This document shows, in pieces, positions 45,712 to 57,791 of a DNA stretch of 64,000 nucleotides. Numbering within the stretch: position 1 is the first letter of the stretch; every line of letters begins with the position of its first letter. The translations under genes and the position numbers were made by a program. This DNA is from Xestospongia bergquistia (taxonomy: Eukaryota; Porifera; Demospongiae; Haplosclerida; Petrosiidae): the NCBI GenBank assembly GCA_963965975.1, contig OZ014421.1:1059001-1123000 (forward strand), read 5' to 3'. Under the pieces are notes generated by a model that made no database searches, was not told where the DNA came from, and saw only the letters and a program-made list of their open reading frames with translations.

Positions 45712-47819
45712 ATCTTCACACTCACTATTTACAATAGATGTTGTATGTATTAATATGATGTTATAATCACATTAAACTAATGTTCTCATTATATGTACTG
45801 TCTGTAGTGATAAGCAGAATATCAGTCACATATACAATAGAGTATAGTTAAAGCATATTATGTATAGTGTGTACTTTAATAGTAACCTAATTAGAAAATC
45901 AAAAGTTTGTGTGTTATGTTTCTAGTGATCAGTAAACCACAATAGTTACAATACAGGACGAGCTAAATTCTCTAATCCTAATACTGAGAGAACATTTTAT
46001 TAAACATGTATACTACTACTAGTAGTAATAATAGATATTATTGTACCGTAATATTTCTGTTGCTTTTAAGTTAGTTTTGTGTCTTTGTGTAAGGTGACTG
46101 TTGACATAAGGAGTCACATGGTGAGTAGAGAAGAAGTGGCTAGCACATTATTTACAGTTATATCAAGTGATCTGTCACTAGATGTATGTAAACATTAACT
46201 GTTTATTATAATAGATATGATAACTATATAATTAATATACTTATTCTAGCTATCAATAACACAACATGATATAAAATAACTGTTAAGACAATACAATTAC
46301 TATTATATATAAGATGTAACAATTATATGAATGACATGTAATCAGTAAATGTTAATCTAGTGTTGTTATGATACTTGTAGTTTAAGAAGATAACATGATA
46401 GTGACATCAAATTTTATTGGAATTATTTAAGAAGATAAGTTGATGATGACAACAATTACTATTAAGGTTGCTGATGTGCTATTAATGTACTTCAAAGATA
46501 CAAGATAATTGTGACATCTACGAGAATCAGGCAAACATCATAGAATATATATAGTGCAGAATAATATAAACCAATTAATAATGCACATTAAGGAGCAATC
46601 CCATATATCTTAATAAAAGAAACTTAAATCTACTGGTTATCTAAAAGCTGTAAATAAATAAGATGTTTTATCTAATAGATGGACATTTTGGATGCTGAAT
46701 CCCTATAAAATATGATATTGAGCACATGTTAGAATGTATTGCCTAATCAATTATCAGTATTATCAGTATTATTGCCTCAGATTCTTGGACTGATAACTTA
46801 CTTGTAATGAACTCCATAGTAACAGCTCTGGCCTAAACGATTATGCATTTAGTGTGAAAACATTATTTTGTTTATTTTTGTTGAAATAAGTTTATTAAAT
46901 GCAACTTGTATAACCATAGTTAAATTATATATATATGCATACTACATACATACATACATACCCAAATTTATGTATAATAGTCTTTACACCCACTATTTAT
47001 GGTACAAGTTGCTTGTATTAATATCATTTTTATAATCACATTAAAATAATATTCTCATTATATGTACTGTCTATAGTGATAAGCAGTATATTAGTCACAT
47101 ATACAATAGAGTATAGTTAAAGGATATTATATATAGTGTGTACTTTAATAGTAACCTAATTAGAAAATCAAAAGCTTGTGTGTTATTTTTCTAGTCAATT
47201 GTATCCTACTTTTCTAACAAAGCTACAACATTTATGACACGAGAGCATTATATATACTTGATGACAAGCTATTATGATTATAATAGTAATAGAATGCATA
47301 AATGCATTGATCTTAAGCTTAATCCTGAAGATATATCTTGAACTGGAGCAATTGTTGAAAGCGGTTTGTACTATTTGGCAGAGACTGTTTGAAATGAAAT
47401 TTTCATCATATAGTTCAGTGAGTATTTGCTTCTTCCACTTATCATGATTACTGTCTATGGTTTTGGCAAATCGTCATTTGTTTCAGACCTTTTAATACAG
47501 CTGTATTAAATGATAAGTAGACAATTGCTGAGATAAATAAGTATTTGTATAAACAACTTTAGCTTTACAAACAACAGAAGTACCAAACACTCGCTGAGAG
47601 AGCACTGGAACTGTTACCAATTAGGGAAGTACCATATCAGTTTTGACATTAATACTCAAACTTTGTAATGATTATTAATTTTATATACACATTTATCAAG
47701 AGACTCCTGCCCAAGTAGCAAATATTGACTGAAGGGAAAGCAGATTACAATGGGTTACTGTAGGTTACATTAAGTGACACAATTTTATGTTACCATGGCA
47801 ATCATTATATAGGAATTTC
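45705..47819. repeat. Repeated spacer modules
   Basis: Includes the GAGTATAGTTAAAGCATATTATG block (about 45840 and 47107), the AACATTAACTGTTTATTATAATAG block near 46190, and from about 47450 the block shared with 37.8 and 55.8 kb. No gene seen. Confidence 0.6.
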
Positions 47820-48255
47820 CTTATTATCAAAATTAGAAGGTTGTGGAGACTTTTCGAATATCTCCTTGACCTTTGTGATTAGTTAGTTGTTGTGAATGAA
47901 AATCACCAGATGATCCCTGAGATGATAAAATATAATACTACAGAATGCAAGAAATGCTACTGATACTAATGCGATACTTCATAATTGTCTTTTTGATGTT
48001 TTTGTGATTATTAATGTGAAGTTGATAGAGAAGGACAACTCCAGGTGAAATAGCGTCTTAAGAATAATTACATAAAGCTAATAAAAATTAAGATACTTAT
48101 CAACATATCCAAGCTTATTGTAGTCTCAGTTTATAGAAATACAACCAGTGCTGTAAAATATGAACTACTACCAAAAGTCTTATCAAAAATTGCACTTGTC
48201 CATATATGGACCATCAAAAAAATTCTTCATATTTGTTGACTTTTGTCAATAGCAG
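47820..48255 (-). pseudogene. Decayed membrane-domain remnant 3' of G6
   Basis: Sequence parallel to the remnant at 38118-38530: GAATATCTCCTTGACCTTTG, TTGTCTTTTTGATGTTTTTG, then CACTTGTCCATATATGGACC near 48195. It corresponds to the last membrane helices and the FDAYGGPYKDK region of intact genes, with many frame breaks. Its right end joins directly to the middle of the 3' flank at about 48256. Confidence 0.7.
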
Positions 48256-48614
48256 TAACATGGAGAGTAGTGTAGGGAATGACTTGTCCTCTCGTTGTAA
48301 GTGATTGTCACTAGATGTACATAATATTAACAGTTTGTTATAATAGAAAAGGTGACTTCATAACTTAATACTCATTAGCAAATAATAACACAGTGAATGC
48401 AGTATAGGAAATAGAAAAGAATATTAATTCTTTGTTATGATAGAAAAAGTGACTTTATAAATAATACTCGTTACCAAATAATAACGTTCTAACTATGGCA
48501 TTATATTACTTAATAAGTCAATTTGTTAAACAATATAATTTCTAATTATTCTTATAACATTAATTATTAAAGACATGAGAACAATACATGTAATAAGCAT
48601 TAGTTTCAGCAGTA
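48256..48614 (-). other. 3' flank of G6
   Basis: Short version of the family 3' flank (AGTAACATGGAGAGTAGTG onward) with an internal partial duplication: the GTGACTT.ATAA.TAATACTC segment appears at about 48350 and 48450. No standard AATAAA was seen close to the stop. Confidence 0.5.
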
Positions 48615-51600
48615 CTAGTCATCTTGATCAAGCAGTATTGATTCTCGTTTCATTTGTACTGACACCACTGACATCGAAATTGATCTCTTTTCACTATAAG
48701 GCGATTCTGGATGTATGAAAGGAAGTTCCATATTATTAGAAGTAGAAGATGGTGGAGGTTTTTTGAATATCATTTTCATTTTTGTAATTGTTTGTTCCCA
48801 ATGAGACTTGAAGACACGATCCCAGACATTATAGAACATCAGACGATCCCACACATGATAAAATATAATACCACAGAATACAATAAATGATAATAATACT
48901 AAAACAAAACTTGACCATTGTCTTTTTTGATAATTATTGTTGGTAGAATTTTCTGCATTCATATAAACCATAAACATAAGATTAAGAATGAAAAATTTTT
49001 CTAGATAATCCAAAAGAATATGTCGATATACTCTCTTCAAAATAAAATACATGAAGATAATGATGATCAAACTAGATGTTAACACATCATAGCTTGCAGT
49101 AGAGTTAGTATTTAGTGAAACAACCAGCGCTAAGATAACACGAAGTAGCAGTAAAAAGCCAGTCCAAAAACGACAATTGTCCTTATATGGACCTCCATAT
49201 GCATCAAAGAAACGTTTCACATTTGTTAACAACTTTTGGAAGTAGCACATATATTTTGATAAAGGTCCTTCAAATAATGGTATAGTAAGAAGGTAGAAGG
49301 TGTATGGAATAATAAGTAAAACAAGCACAGCCAGTGAGAATAGAAACAATGACAGATGACAACCTTTTAGATAGTGGACATTAGCATCAAAATACCACCT
49401 CCACGATGAGACAGTATTCTTATTATCAATACATGGAATTTTGATAAAATAAAGGGCCTGGACAACAGTGCGTATTAGTTTTGTATAAGAGAGAAGGATC
49501 AAAGTTGCTATGACTGGAATTATTTGTCTTCCAACAAGTCGAACAACTTTGCTTGAACGTTGTAACAATATTATGATAAGAATTAGGAGAAACCAAATAT
49601 AGGCTGGAAAGACAAACTGAAGCCATGCCTTTATGCAAGAATCCATACCATGGTAGAAACAAGTGTTGATACCTAGATCAAGATTGACCCAGGAAATAAA
49701 CCAGCTAAGAAATGGTATTGGAGCATCAGGAAAGAAGACATGTTCGTATAGTTTGACAACATTAGCATAGAATATAAGTCCATTGATTGTACCCACAGAC
49801 ACAGTTAAGTTCAAAATAATAATAAAAGCTATGAGTGCTATACCAGCTAAAGCAAATGGAATGATAAGAGCTATGTAGTTATTAGTACATTGTTCACATT
49901 GATTGGAACCTAACGTAAGACTGAATCCTTTAGAACATTGTCCACAGAGTACTCCATCTCGATTATGAAGACATTGTTTGCTATGATATTTAAGTGTAAA
50001 ACTAATATTACTGTTATTACAATAATCAAAGGGGCAGTTAGGATAAACAATAAGACAGTTTGAATCATTTTCATAACCAATCCACATATCACCAATTCTT
50101 GTTATAATAAGAGTGTTATTATCACAAGTTATTGAATCTGAATTTAATTCAAACCTACATACACAAGTATCATTTACTAATGGATATCCATTAGGACAGG
50201 GCTCAATAGTAACTTCAATGATATTAGCATAAGGGTCAGAAAAAGGCTTTCTGATTGAACTTTCAAGTGTAGCATAGACTTGAGTTGTGTTTAATGACGG
50301 ATTTATTATTACCTTAAAAGTTATGTCAGTACATCTTACATTTATTTTATTGTTGTTATACTCCACAATGGATGAGTTATCTGATGAAGTTAATTTTATT
50401 GCACCCTTTGTTAAGCTATTTTTTAGACCAACTGTAGCTAGTGATATGTTGACATCAATTCCAGGTATTGCAATTTTACTGATGTCTTTGATAGAACAAT
50501 TTGGTTTATGTGATTCACAAAAACAGACTTGAATAGGATCTGATGTCACTACTGATAAACCTGTCTGTTTAGGATAGTAAAATAGGTGATCAAAGTAAAG
50601 TGTGCTTGTACAATCATCAATTTTACCACCATATAGGACATCACCAGATATGTCAGCTGTATTGTTAGCAAAATATAACACTGTTTTATTATCATTAGGA
50701 TCATGAAAAGGAATAACTTTAAAGGAACAATTAGAGGCAGTATCTACACCAAGAACTTGTGATACAAAGATTCCTCCACCTGACACACTGGCATGATTAT
50801 TAATAAATGATATGTTTGCATTCTGATTTATTATTAGTTGGGAAGATTCATATAAAGCAATACCTCCACCATAATTGCCTGAATTTTTTAAAAATTTGTT
50901 ACATCTATTAAATGTTATTAGACTATTGACACCAACTAAACCAGTTGTGTCATGACTAATAACATGAATTTCATCAAATGTGACATTAGCAAGATTAATT
51001 AATAATACAGCAGATGTATAACTTTTCTGATTTGCATCAACATTATTGATTAATTTATTGAAACGTATTACAACGTTTGTGAAGTGAAAGCTACTTGTGG
51101 AAGTTGATTGAAAAGAACGGAGACACAAGCCTGATCCAAACCCTGCAGAATTGTTTGATATAGTGCAGTTACTAAACTCAAACTCATTACCACTTTCTGA
51201 GTGAATGTCCACTCCTCCTCCAATATACCGAGCATTATTGTTGTATATAGTGCAGTTAAAAAACTTCATACTAACACTTCCTGTATACAAATGACTATGC
51301 ACTCCTCCACCACCACTAAATTGAGAAGTGTTGTTGTATATTTTGCAGTTACTAAAGTCTATACTGCCATTTCCATACAAATAAAAGCTCATTCCTCCTC
51401 CATAATATCGTGCAGTATTGTTGTATATAGTGCAGTTAAAAATCTCAGTACTAACATGTCCTGACAAGGAACGAATATACACTCCTCCGCTATGATCATA
51501 TTGAGCAGTATTGTTGTGTATTCTACAATTATTGAACTCAATACTACCATTCCCATATGTATAAGTAATCCCTACTCCTCCTCCATCATCACGTGCAGTA

Positions 51601-52907
51601 TTGTGGGATATAATGCAATCTCTAAACTCAATACTGCCATTCCTTATTGTATAAATAATCCATACTCCTCCTCCATCGTCCCGTGCAGTATTGTGGGATA
51701 TATTGCAATTACTAAACTCAATACTACAATTCCCATTAGACTTAAAGTACACTCCACCTCCATCATATATTGCAGTATTGTTATATATGATGCAGTTACT
51801 AAACTCAATAATTCCATTCCCATTTGTATAAATGCCCACTCCTCCTCCATCATACCATGCAGTATTGTCATATATAGTGCAGTTACTAAACTCAATACTG
51901 CAATTCCCATTAGACTTAAAGTACACTCCTCCTCCGACATTAATTGCAGTATTATTATATATGGTGCAATTGCTAAACTTGATACTTCCATTCCCATTTG
52001 TATAAATGTCTACTCCTCCTCCATCATCCCTTGCAGTATTGTCATATATAGTGCAGTTACTAAACTCAATACTACCACCTCCATGTAAGCTAATATTCAT
52101 TCCTCCTCCAGACCAAGCATTATTGTATAAATATATACTATTTTCAATGATTACATCAGCTTCATTATCATTACTATACCACAAATACATACCATATCCT
52201 AACCCCAGCGAAAAATTTGATTTCAAAATATTAACTCTAGAGAGCTTTTTAAGCTGGTCATCATAGACAATTAATGTATTGCCTGAAGCTCCATTATTAG
52301 TAAATGAAGAATTATCAATTAACACATTAAAGGCGTTAACTAGAACGAGTCCATGACCTGAACTATTTTGGACTGATATATATTCTAATATGACACTATT
52401 AATGTCAACAAAGAACAAGCTAACTCTATGATATTGATACCAGTAAGGCCGACAGTGATTGCGAGGGATTTCTTTATAACTGATATAATTATCAAAGCCA
52501 CAGTTTGCTATTGTTAATGATTTAATTGTAATATTTCCACTACTACTAAATCGTATTCCAGTTCCGTCACTATCACTACACATTATTACTGAGGTGGATT
52601 GCATAACAGTCTCATGGAAGCCTTGTTCTATATCACCCAGTCCCTGTAGAGTTATATTACTTACATTATTGATATTTAATATACCTTGTAGAGTATGAGT
52701 TCCATTTAGGAAGTAGAAGATGGTATCATCAGTGAAGTAAAACGAGTAATCAGCAAGATAGTAGGAGAGGTTGTAACAAGAAGTATTAGCAGAAGGACAA
52801 TCTTCACCATTAGAAGCTGCAGAGACATAATACTCAGAAGCAGTAACACACGTACTGTAGATATACAGTATAACTGATGTTATATAATAGATATGACACC
52901 AGTTCAT
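48615..52907 (-). CDS. G6: intact beta-helix multi-pass membrane protein
   Basis: 1430 residues from MNWCHIYY. Signal peptide, cap, about 11 rungs (272-599), post-helix region with NNTADISGDVLYGG, Cys-rich module (LCGQCSKGFSLTLGSNQC), about nine membrane helices from about residue 1009, and the tail ending ESILLDQDD. It is the closest paralogue of G5 in the N-terminal and tail regions and in flanking DNA, but has roughly half the rungs. Its Cys-rich and first-helix segment reads closer to G3 (NRDGVLCGQCSKGFSLTLGS), which suggests conversion between units. An upstream in-frame ATG 20 codons before was rejected as start for the same reason as in G5. Confidence 0.93.
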   Translation of the reverse strand: MNWCHIYYITSVILYIYSTCVTASEYYVSAASNGEDCPSANTSCYNLSYYLADYSFYFTDDTIFYFLNGTHTLQGILNINNVSNITLQGLGDIEQGFHETVMQSTSVIMCSDSDGTGIRFSSSGNITIKSLTIANCGFDNYISYKEIPRNHCRPYWYQYHRVSLFFVDINSVILEYISVQNSSGHGLVLVNAFNVLIDNSSFTNNGASGNTLIVYDDQLKKLSRVNILKSNFSLGLGYGMYLWYSNDNEADVIIENSIYLYNNAWSGGGMNISLHGGGSIEFSNCTIYDNTARDDGGGVDIYTNGNGSIKFSNCTIYNNTAINVGGGVYFKSNGNCSIEFSNCTIYDNTAWYDGGGVGIYTNGNGIIEFSNCIIYNNTAIYDGGGVYFKSNGNCSIEFSNCNISHNTARDDGGGVWIIYTIRNGSIEFRDCIISHNTARDDGGGVGITYTYGNGSIEFNNCRIHNNTAQYDHSGGVYIRSLSGHVSTEIFNCTIYNNTARYYGGGMSFYLYGNGSIDFSNCKIYNNTSQFSGGGGVHSHLYTGSVSMKFFNCTIYNNNARYIGGGVDIHSESGNEFEFSNCTISNNSAGFGSGLCLRSFQSTSTSSFHFTNVVIRFNKLINNVDANQKSYTSAVLLINLANVTFDEIHVISHDTTGLVGVNSLITFNRCNKFLKNSGNYGGGIALYESSQLIINQNANISFINNHASVSGGGIFVSQVLGVDTASNCSFKVIPFHDPNDNKTVLYFANNTADISGDVLYGGKIDDCTSTLYFDHLFYYPKQTGLSVVTSDPIQVCFCESHKPNCSIKDISKIAIPGIDVNISLATVGLKNSLTKGAIKLTSSDNSSIVEYNNNKINVRCTDITFKVIINPSLNTTQVYATLESSIRKPFSDPYANIIEVTIEPCPNGYPLVNDTCVCRFELNSDSITCDNNTLIITRIGDMWIGYENDSNCLIVYPNCPFDYCNNSNISFTLKYHSKQCLHNRDGVLCGQCSKGFSLTLGSNQCEQCTNNYIALIIPFALAGIALIAFIIILNLTVSVGTINGLIFYANVVKLYEHVFFPDAPIPFLSWFISWVNLDLGINTCFYHGMDSCIKAWLQFVFPAYIWFLLILIIILLQRSSKVVRLVGRQIIPVIATLILLSYTKLIRTVVQALYFIKIPCIDNKNTVSSWRWYFDANVHYLKGCHLSLFLFSLAVLVLLIIPYTFYLLTIPLFEGPLSKYMCYFQKLLTNVKRFFDAYGGPYKDNCRFWTGFLLLLRVILALVVSLNTNSTASYDVLTSSLIIIIFMYFILKRVYRHILLDYLEKFFILNLMFMVYMNAENSTNNNYQKRQWSSFVLVLLSFIVFCGIIFYHVWDRLMFYNVWDRVFKSHWEQTITKMKMIFKKPPPSSTSNNMELPFIHPESPYSEKRSISMSVVSVQMKRESILLDQDD
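51110..52090 (-). repeat. Rung-coding tandem repeats of G6 (about 11)
   Basis: About 11 units averaging 89 bp. A two-rung block (DNTA..DGGGV.IYTNG then GGGVYFKSNGNCSIEFSNC) is duplicated between about 51700 and 51960. Confidence 0.85.
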
Positions 52908-53078
52908 GACGGCAGTATGTTCAATAGGATATGAAGGAAATACTTTGGGACTTCCCTTTTGTCTCAAAATTCAAATTCTAGTAGATCTAGATTTTGTTAC
53001 TTTTATTGTTCGTTATGAGGATCAACCAGATGTTAAGTAAAAGTTTATTGATGTCCGAAATAGATCGTTACCGACTGC

Positions 53079-53150
53079 CTTTTACATAAAACAACAGACG
53101 TCGATGTTTATTTAAATAACATCGAACAACGGCACGTGACGAAAACGTCA
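53079..53150 (-). promoter_or_regulatory. G6 core promoter cassette
   Basis: TATGTAAAAGG (53079-53090), GACGTC (53097-53102), TGTTTATTTA (53104-53114), CACGTG (53133-53138) and TGACGTT (53144-53150) on or across the gene strand, about 172-243 bp above the chosen ATG. Compared with G5, about 12 bp are missing between the forkhead-like site and the E-box. Confidence 0.65.
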
Positions 53151-56139
53151 TTTAAAATCATTTGTTTTTCTCATTAAAAGATAACTTAACAATCCTCTCA
53201 AAGTAAGAGCAATATAATTATATTGATAGAACATTACTATATGTACTGTTTATTTAACATGTTGTAATTTAATATACAAATATGGCAGATGTCTGTTGTG
53301 ATCACATTAACAAGCAGTTTCCAGCCATACCTGTATTTATTAGTGGATAAAACTTTATAACTTCATTTCTAAACCAAATAAACTATTTATTAACATGTAG
53401 TCTATACACCCACTACTAATAACAGATATTATTGTACTATAACATTATCATTGCGAGTAAGTTTGTTTTGTGTCTTTTGTGTAAGGTGTCTGTTATGATA
53501 AGGAGTCATATGGTGAGTAGAGAAGAGGTGACTAATACAGATATTTACAGTTATCAAGTGATCTGTCACTAGATGTATGTAAACATTAACTGCTTATATA
53601 ACAGTTATGATAACTACATAATTAATATACTTACTAGCTAACAATAACACAATAAATAGAACATTGTATAAAATAATAATTAAGACAATACAATAATCAT
53701 ACTATTCTTACACACTACTATTATATATAAGATATAACAAATGATATGTAATCAGTAAATATTAATCTAGTGCTATTGTGATACCTGTAGCTTAAGAAGA
53801 TGACATGATAATGACATCAAATTTTATTGCAATTGCTTAAGAAGATAAGTTGATGATGTCAACAATTACTATTAATGTTAAACATATGCTATTAATGTAC
53901 TTCAAAGATACAAGATAATTGTGACATCTACAAAAAATCAGGCAAACATCATAGAATATATATAGCGCAGAATAATATAAGCCAATTAATAACGCACATT
54001 AAGGAGCAATCCCATATATCTTAATAAAGGAAACTTAAATCTACTGGTTATCTCAAAACTGTTAAATAAATAAGTTGTTTCATCTAATAAATGGCATTTT
54101 GGATGCTGAATCCCTATAAATTATGAAGATATTGAAGCATATATTAGAATATACTGCCTAATCAATTAGCTTTTTAACTCTGGCCACGCCCATGTCATGA
54201 TATTGATATGAAAATGTAACATAAACATGATATAACTCTGTTATATGAATGTATTATCACTGGAACTTAGCAGATATATATCTTCCTTCTATCTTAACAT
54301 TGTAGACCTGTATGATAAGAATATATTTGTATTACAAACTTAAATGCATCATCAATTACCAGTATTACTGCCTCAGATACTTGAACTACTAACTTACTTG
54401 TAATGAACTCCATAGTAACAGCTCTGGTCTATATTAATGGGCTAATAATCAAATATTACTTATATTGATATTTACTTTTTACATAAAATAAGTTTGCTAA
54501 ATACAACTTGTATCATCATATATTGATTAAACCAACTAATTAATTAATAATGTGATATATATATATATATATATATATATAGTGTCTTTCCACCCACTAC
54601 TAATAATACATGGTTTATGTATTAATATCAGGTTATAATCACATTAAACTAATGTCCTCATCATATGTATTATATATAGTGATAAGCAATATATCAGTCA
54701 CATATACAATAGAGTATAGTTAAAGTATATTACATATAGTGTGTACTTTAATAGTAACCTAATTTGGAAGTCAAAAGCTTGTGTATTATCACTGGAACTT
54801 AGCAGATACATCTTATCCTTTTATCCTAACATTGTAGACCTGTGTTCTATGAATATATTAGTATTGCAAAATTATCAGTATTATTACTGCCTCAGATTCT
54901 TGGATCACTAATTTACTTGTAATGAACTCTAAAGTAATAGCTCTGGCCAGAATCAATAATGGATTAATATATGATTAGTATTATTACTAATCATGTATGT
55001 TATTGACTGTAATCACATTAAAAGATTGTTTTATGTCATGTGTCTGTTGTGATAAGCAGTCACATGTACAATGAAGTAAGAGGTGACTTGTACATTATTT
55101 TAATTGTAAAGTCCCTAGATTGGTCACTAGATGTACGAAAACATTAACAGTTTGTTATAAAAGAAAATGTAAATTTATATATTTAATATACTCACTAGCT
55201 AACAATAACACAATAAATAGAACATTGTATAAAATAATTGTCAAGACAATTATCTTATTATTCTTACTAAACTACTATTATATATAAGATATAACAATTA
55301 TATGAATGACATGTAATCAGACAAATATTGTCTGAATTAACACCCGACTGTTTTGTCATATCAATCTGACTAATGTACCTTAACACTTAACTTATACCAG
55401 GATCACTCCCATTTATCTCTGTGAAGAAACTTTACAAATACTTATCTATAAACAAACAAAATATGTTAATTATAAATATTGTATATTCGTATTCAATTTA
55501 TTAAAATGAATAATAATTGTTTAGGTTGTACCAATTCATATACAAAATACAATGAAGTATTTTATTACATTGAAGTGTACTCCTGTAACTGTCCTGACAT
55601 AGCATACATGAACAGTCAATTCCAAAATACATTAGTAATGAAAACATTACATTGTTTATTTTTAAGCAGTATATCAGTCACATATACAATAGAGTATAGT
55701 TAAAGCATATTATGTATAGTGTGTACTTCAATAGTAACCTAATTAGGAAATCAATAGTTTGTGTGTTATTTTTCTAGTCAATAAACCAGAATAGTTACAA
55801 TGCAGTCCATTAGTCAGTAAACTAACTAACAAGTAATAAATGATGAATTAGACAATTCCTGAGATCCATAAATATTTGTATAAACAATCCTAGCTTAGAA
55901 ACAATTAATAGAATTAACAATTAAGCCTAATGAAACAGCACTGGAACTATTACCAATAAGGAAAGTACCATATCAGGTATGACATATCATGATTATAAAT
56001 TTTTATGTACATATTTATCAAGAGAGTTCTGTCCAAAGAGCATATATTGACTGAAGTGAAAGCAGATTACAAAAGTTATTGTAGATTATGATAAGTCACG
56101 TTACCATAACAATCATTTTGTAGAAATGTTTCTATCATC
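53151..56139. repeat. Upstream flank of G6 and repeated spacer modules
   Basis: Contains the modules described for the other spacers: TTCCTTCT.TCTTAACATTG near 54290, a TA tract at about 54556-54582, GAGTATAGTTAAAG at about 54712 and 55690, and the block shared with 37.8 and 47.5 kb at about 55840-55980. No gene seen. Confidence 0.6.
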
Positions 56140-56900
56140 AAAAATAGAAGCTTTGGAGACTTTTGAAACATCTCCTTGATTTTGTGATTATTTGTTGTGA
56201 AAGAAACCTGATCCCAAAAATGATAGAATATAATCTACAAAATGCAACAAATGCTACAGATATGATAATACAATACTTGATAATATTCTTTTTTTGAAGT
56301 TTTTGTAGTCATTAAAATGAGGTTGAGGACAACTCCTGCTGAAATGTTTTTTTTCAAAAAAATTAAGTGAAGATACATATTAACACTCCAAGTTTTTTGT
56401 AATCTTAGTTTATAGAAGCACAAACATTGCTATGATAATATGAACTACCAGTAAAAGTCTTGTCAAAAATGGTTTTTATCCTAACATGGATCTCCACATG
56501 CATCAAAGAAATCCTTCATATTCTTTCAGTTGTGGTAGTAGTACAAGTATTAGCAGTAGTGCAAAACGTTTTATCAATTAATGGTACAATTAATAAAACA
56601 AGTACAGATAGTGGGAACAAGAATAATGATAAATGACAATGACAGTTTGTATAAATCAGTTTTGTATATGAGAAAAGATCATAGTGGCTATAATTATAAT
56701 TGTTTGTCTTCAACAAATTGAGCCATTTTAGTGAATTATTCTGAAATGTAATGATGATAATTAGGGTGATCCAAAAATTACCTGGAAGAATAATTGAAGT
56801 ATTTTTAAAGACATGCTATTTATTTTTCTAGATTCATACATTGTTCAGTGGCTACAACAGAAATATTATTAAACAATTTCTGTCTTACATTTTTAGCTTC
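56140..56900 (-). pseudogene. Longest decayed membrane-domain remnant, 3' of G7
   Basis: Parallel to the remnants at 38.1 and 47.8 kb but longer. Besides the last-helix region (56140-56330) and FDAYGGPYKDK region (56470-56520), it keeps a stretch matching the third to fifth membrane helices (56570-56830, for example AAAAGATCATAGTGGCTATA beside the intact AAGGATCATAGTTGCTATGA). Multiple frame breaks make it non-coding. Confidence 0.75.
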
Positions 56901-57791
56901 AGATTTTAATGTAAAGAGCAAACATCTTTAAGTAAATACAGTATGAGAATTACATCATTATACATAATACATTCATTCATGTTTGTACATGAGATAGGGA
57001 AATGACAAAGCCACAAAGATGAGAACATAAAGAGGCTCTATATTCTTTTGATAATATGTTTACCTTGGCTCAACCATAAGTGTTATTAACAGGACATATT
57101 TGGCTCAGTGGAGTATTGTGATTCGTTGAAGATATATGTCATTTATTAGCAAAGCAGCATCTTACTAATGGATGAATTGTGATAATATGTGTTTTGTTGG
57201 CTAACTTTCATTTCACCCATTTGAATGCATAGACTGTAGTATTCTTATACTGTATCAACAATACTGTAACAAAGAAGCCTCCTTCAAGATTATGTACTTG
57301 TATATTCTTACCTCTTTTTGTCAAATGAGTACATTATCATTGTAATCCACTAATTGAAATAATAGACACTAAATTATCAAAATGTAGATCAAACTCCTCC
57401 TATATTAACTAGTAGAGAAAACTTTATGTCTATATTATTAATCTGTACACCCACTACTAATCATTTGCCATGCTATTGACCTTACATTGTTATTCAACAT
57501 GTCTTTGTTGTGATAAGCAATTATATGGAGGGTGTGGCAGGAATTCAGTTGTCCACTATTTGTAAATGTCAAGTGATCTGTCACTAGATATACATATAAA
57601 TATTAAACAGTTTGATAAAATAGAAAAAGTGATTTTATAATCATTAGCTAAGAATAACACAATAAATGTAGCAACAACTTTACTTTAGAAATCAATGGCC
57701 AAAACAGTACAATTTCATATTATTCTTACTACATTATAATACATTAAAGATATGACAACAATACATGTAATCAGCAAACTTTTCAATAGTG
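56901..57791 (-). other. 3' flank of G7
   Basis: Colinear with the 3' flanks of G2 and G4 (TTACTAATGGATGAATTGTG at about 57170, TTGAATGCATAGACTGTAGT at about 57221). No standard AATAAA close to the stop. No gene seen. Confidence 0.55.
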
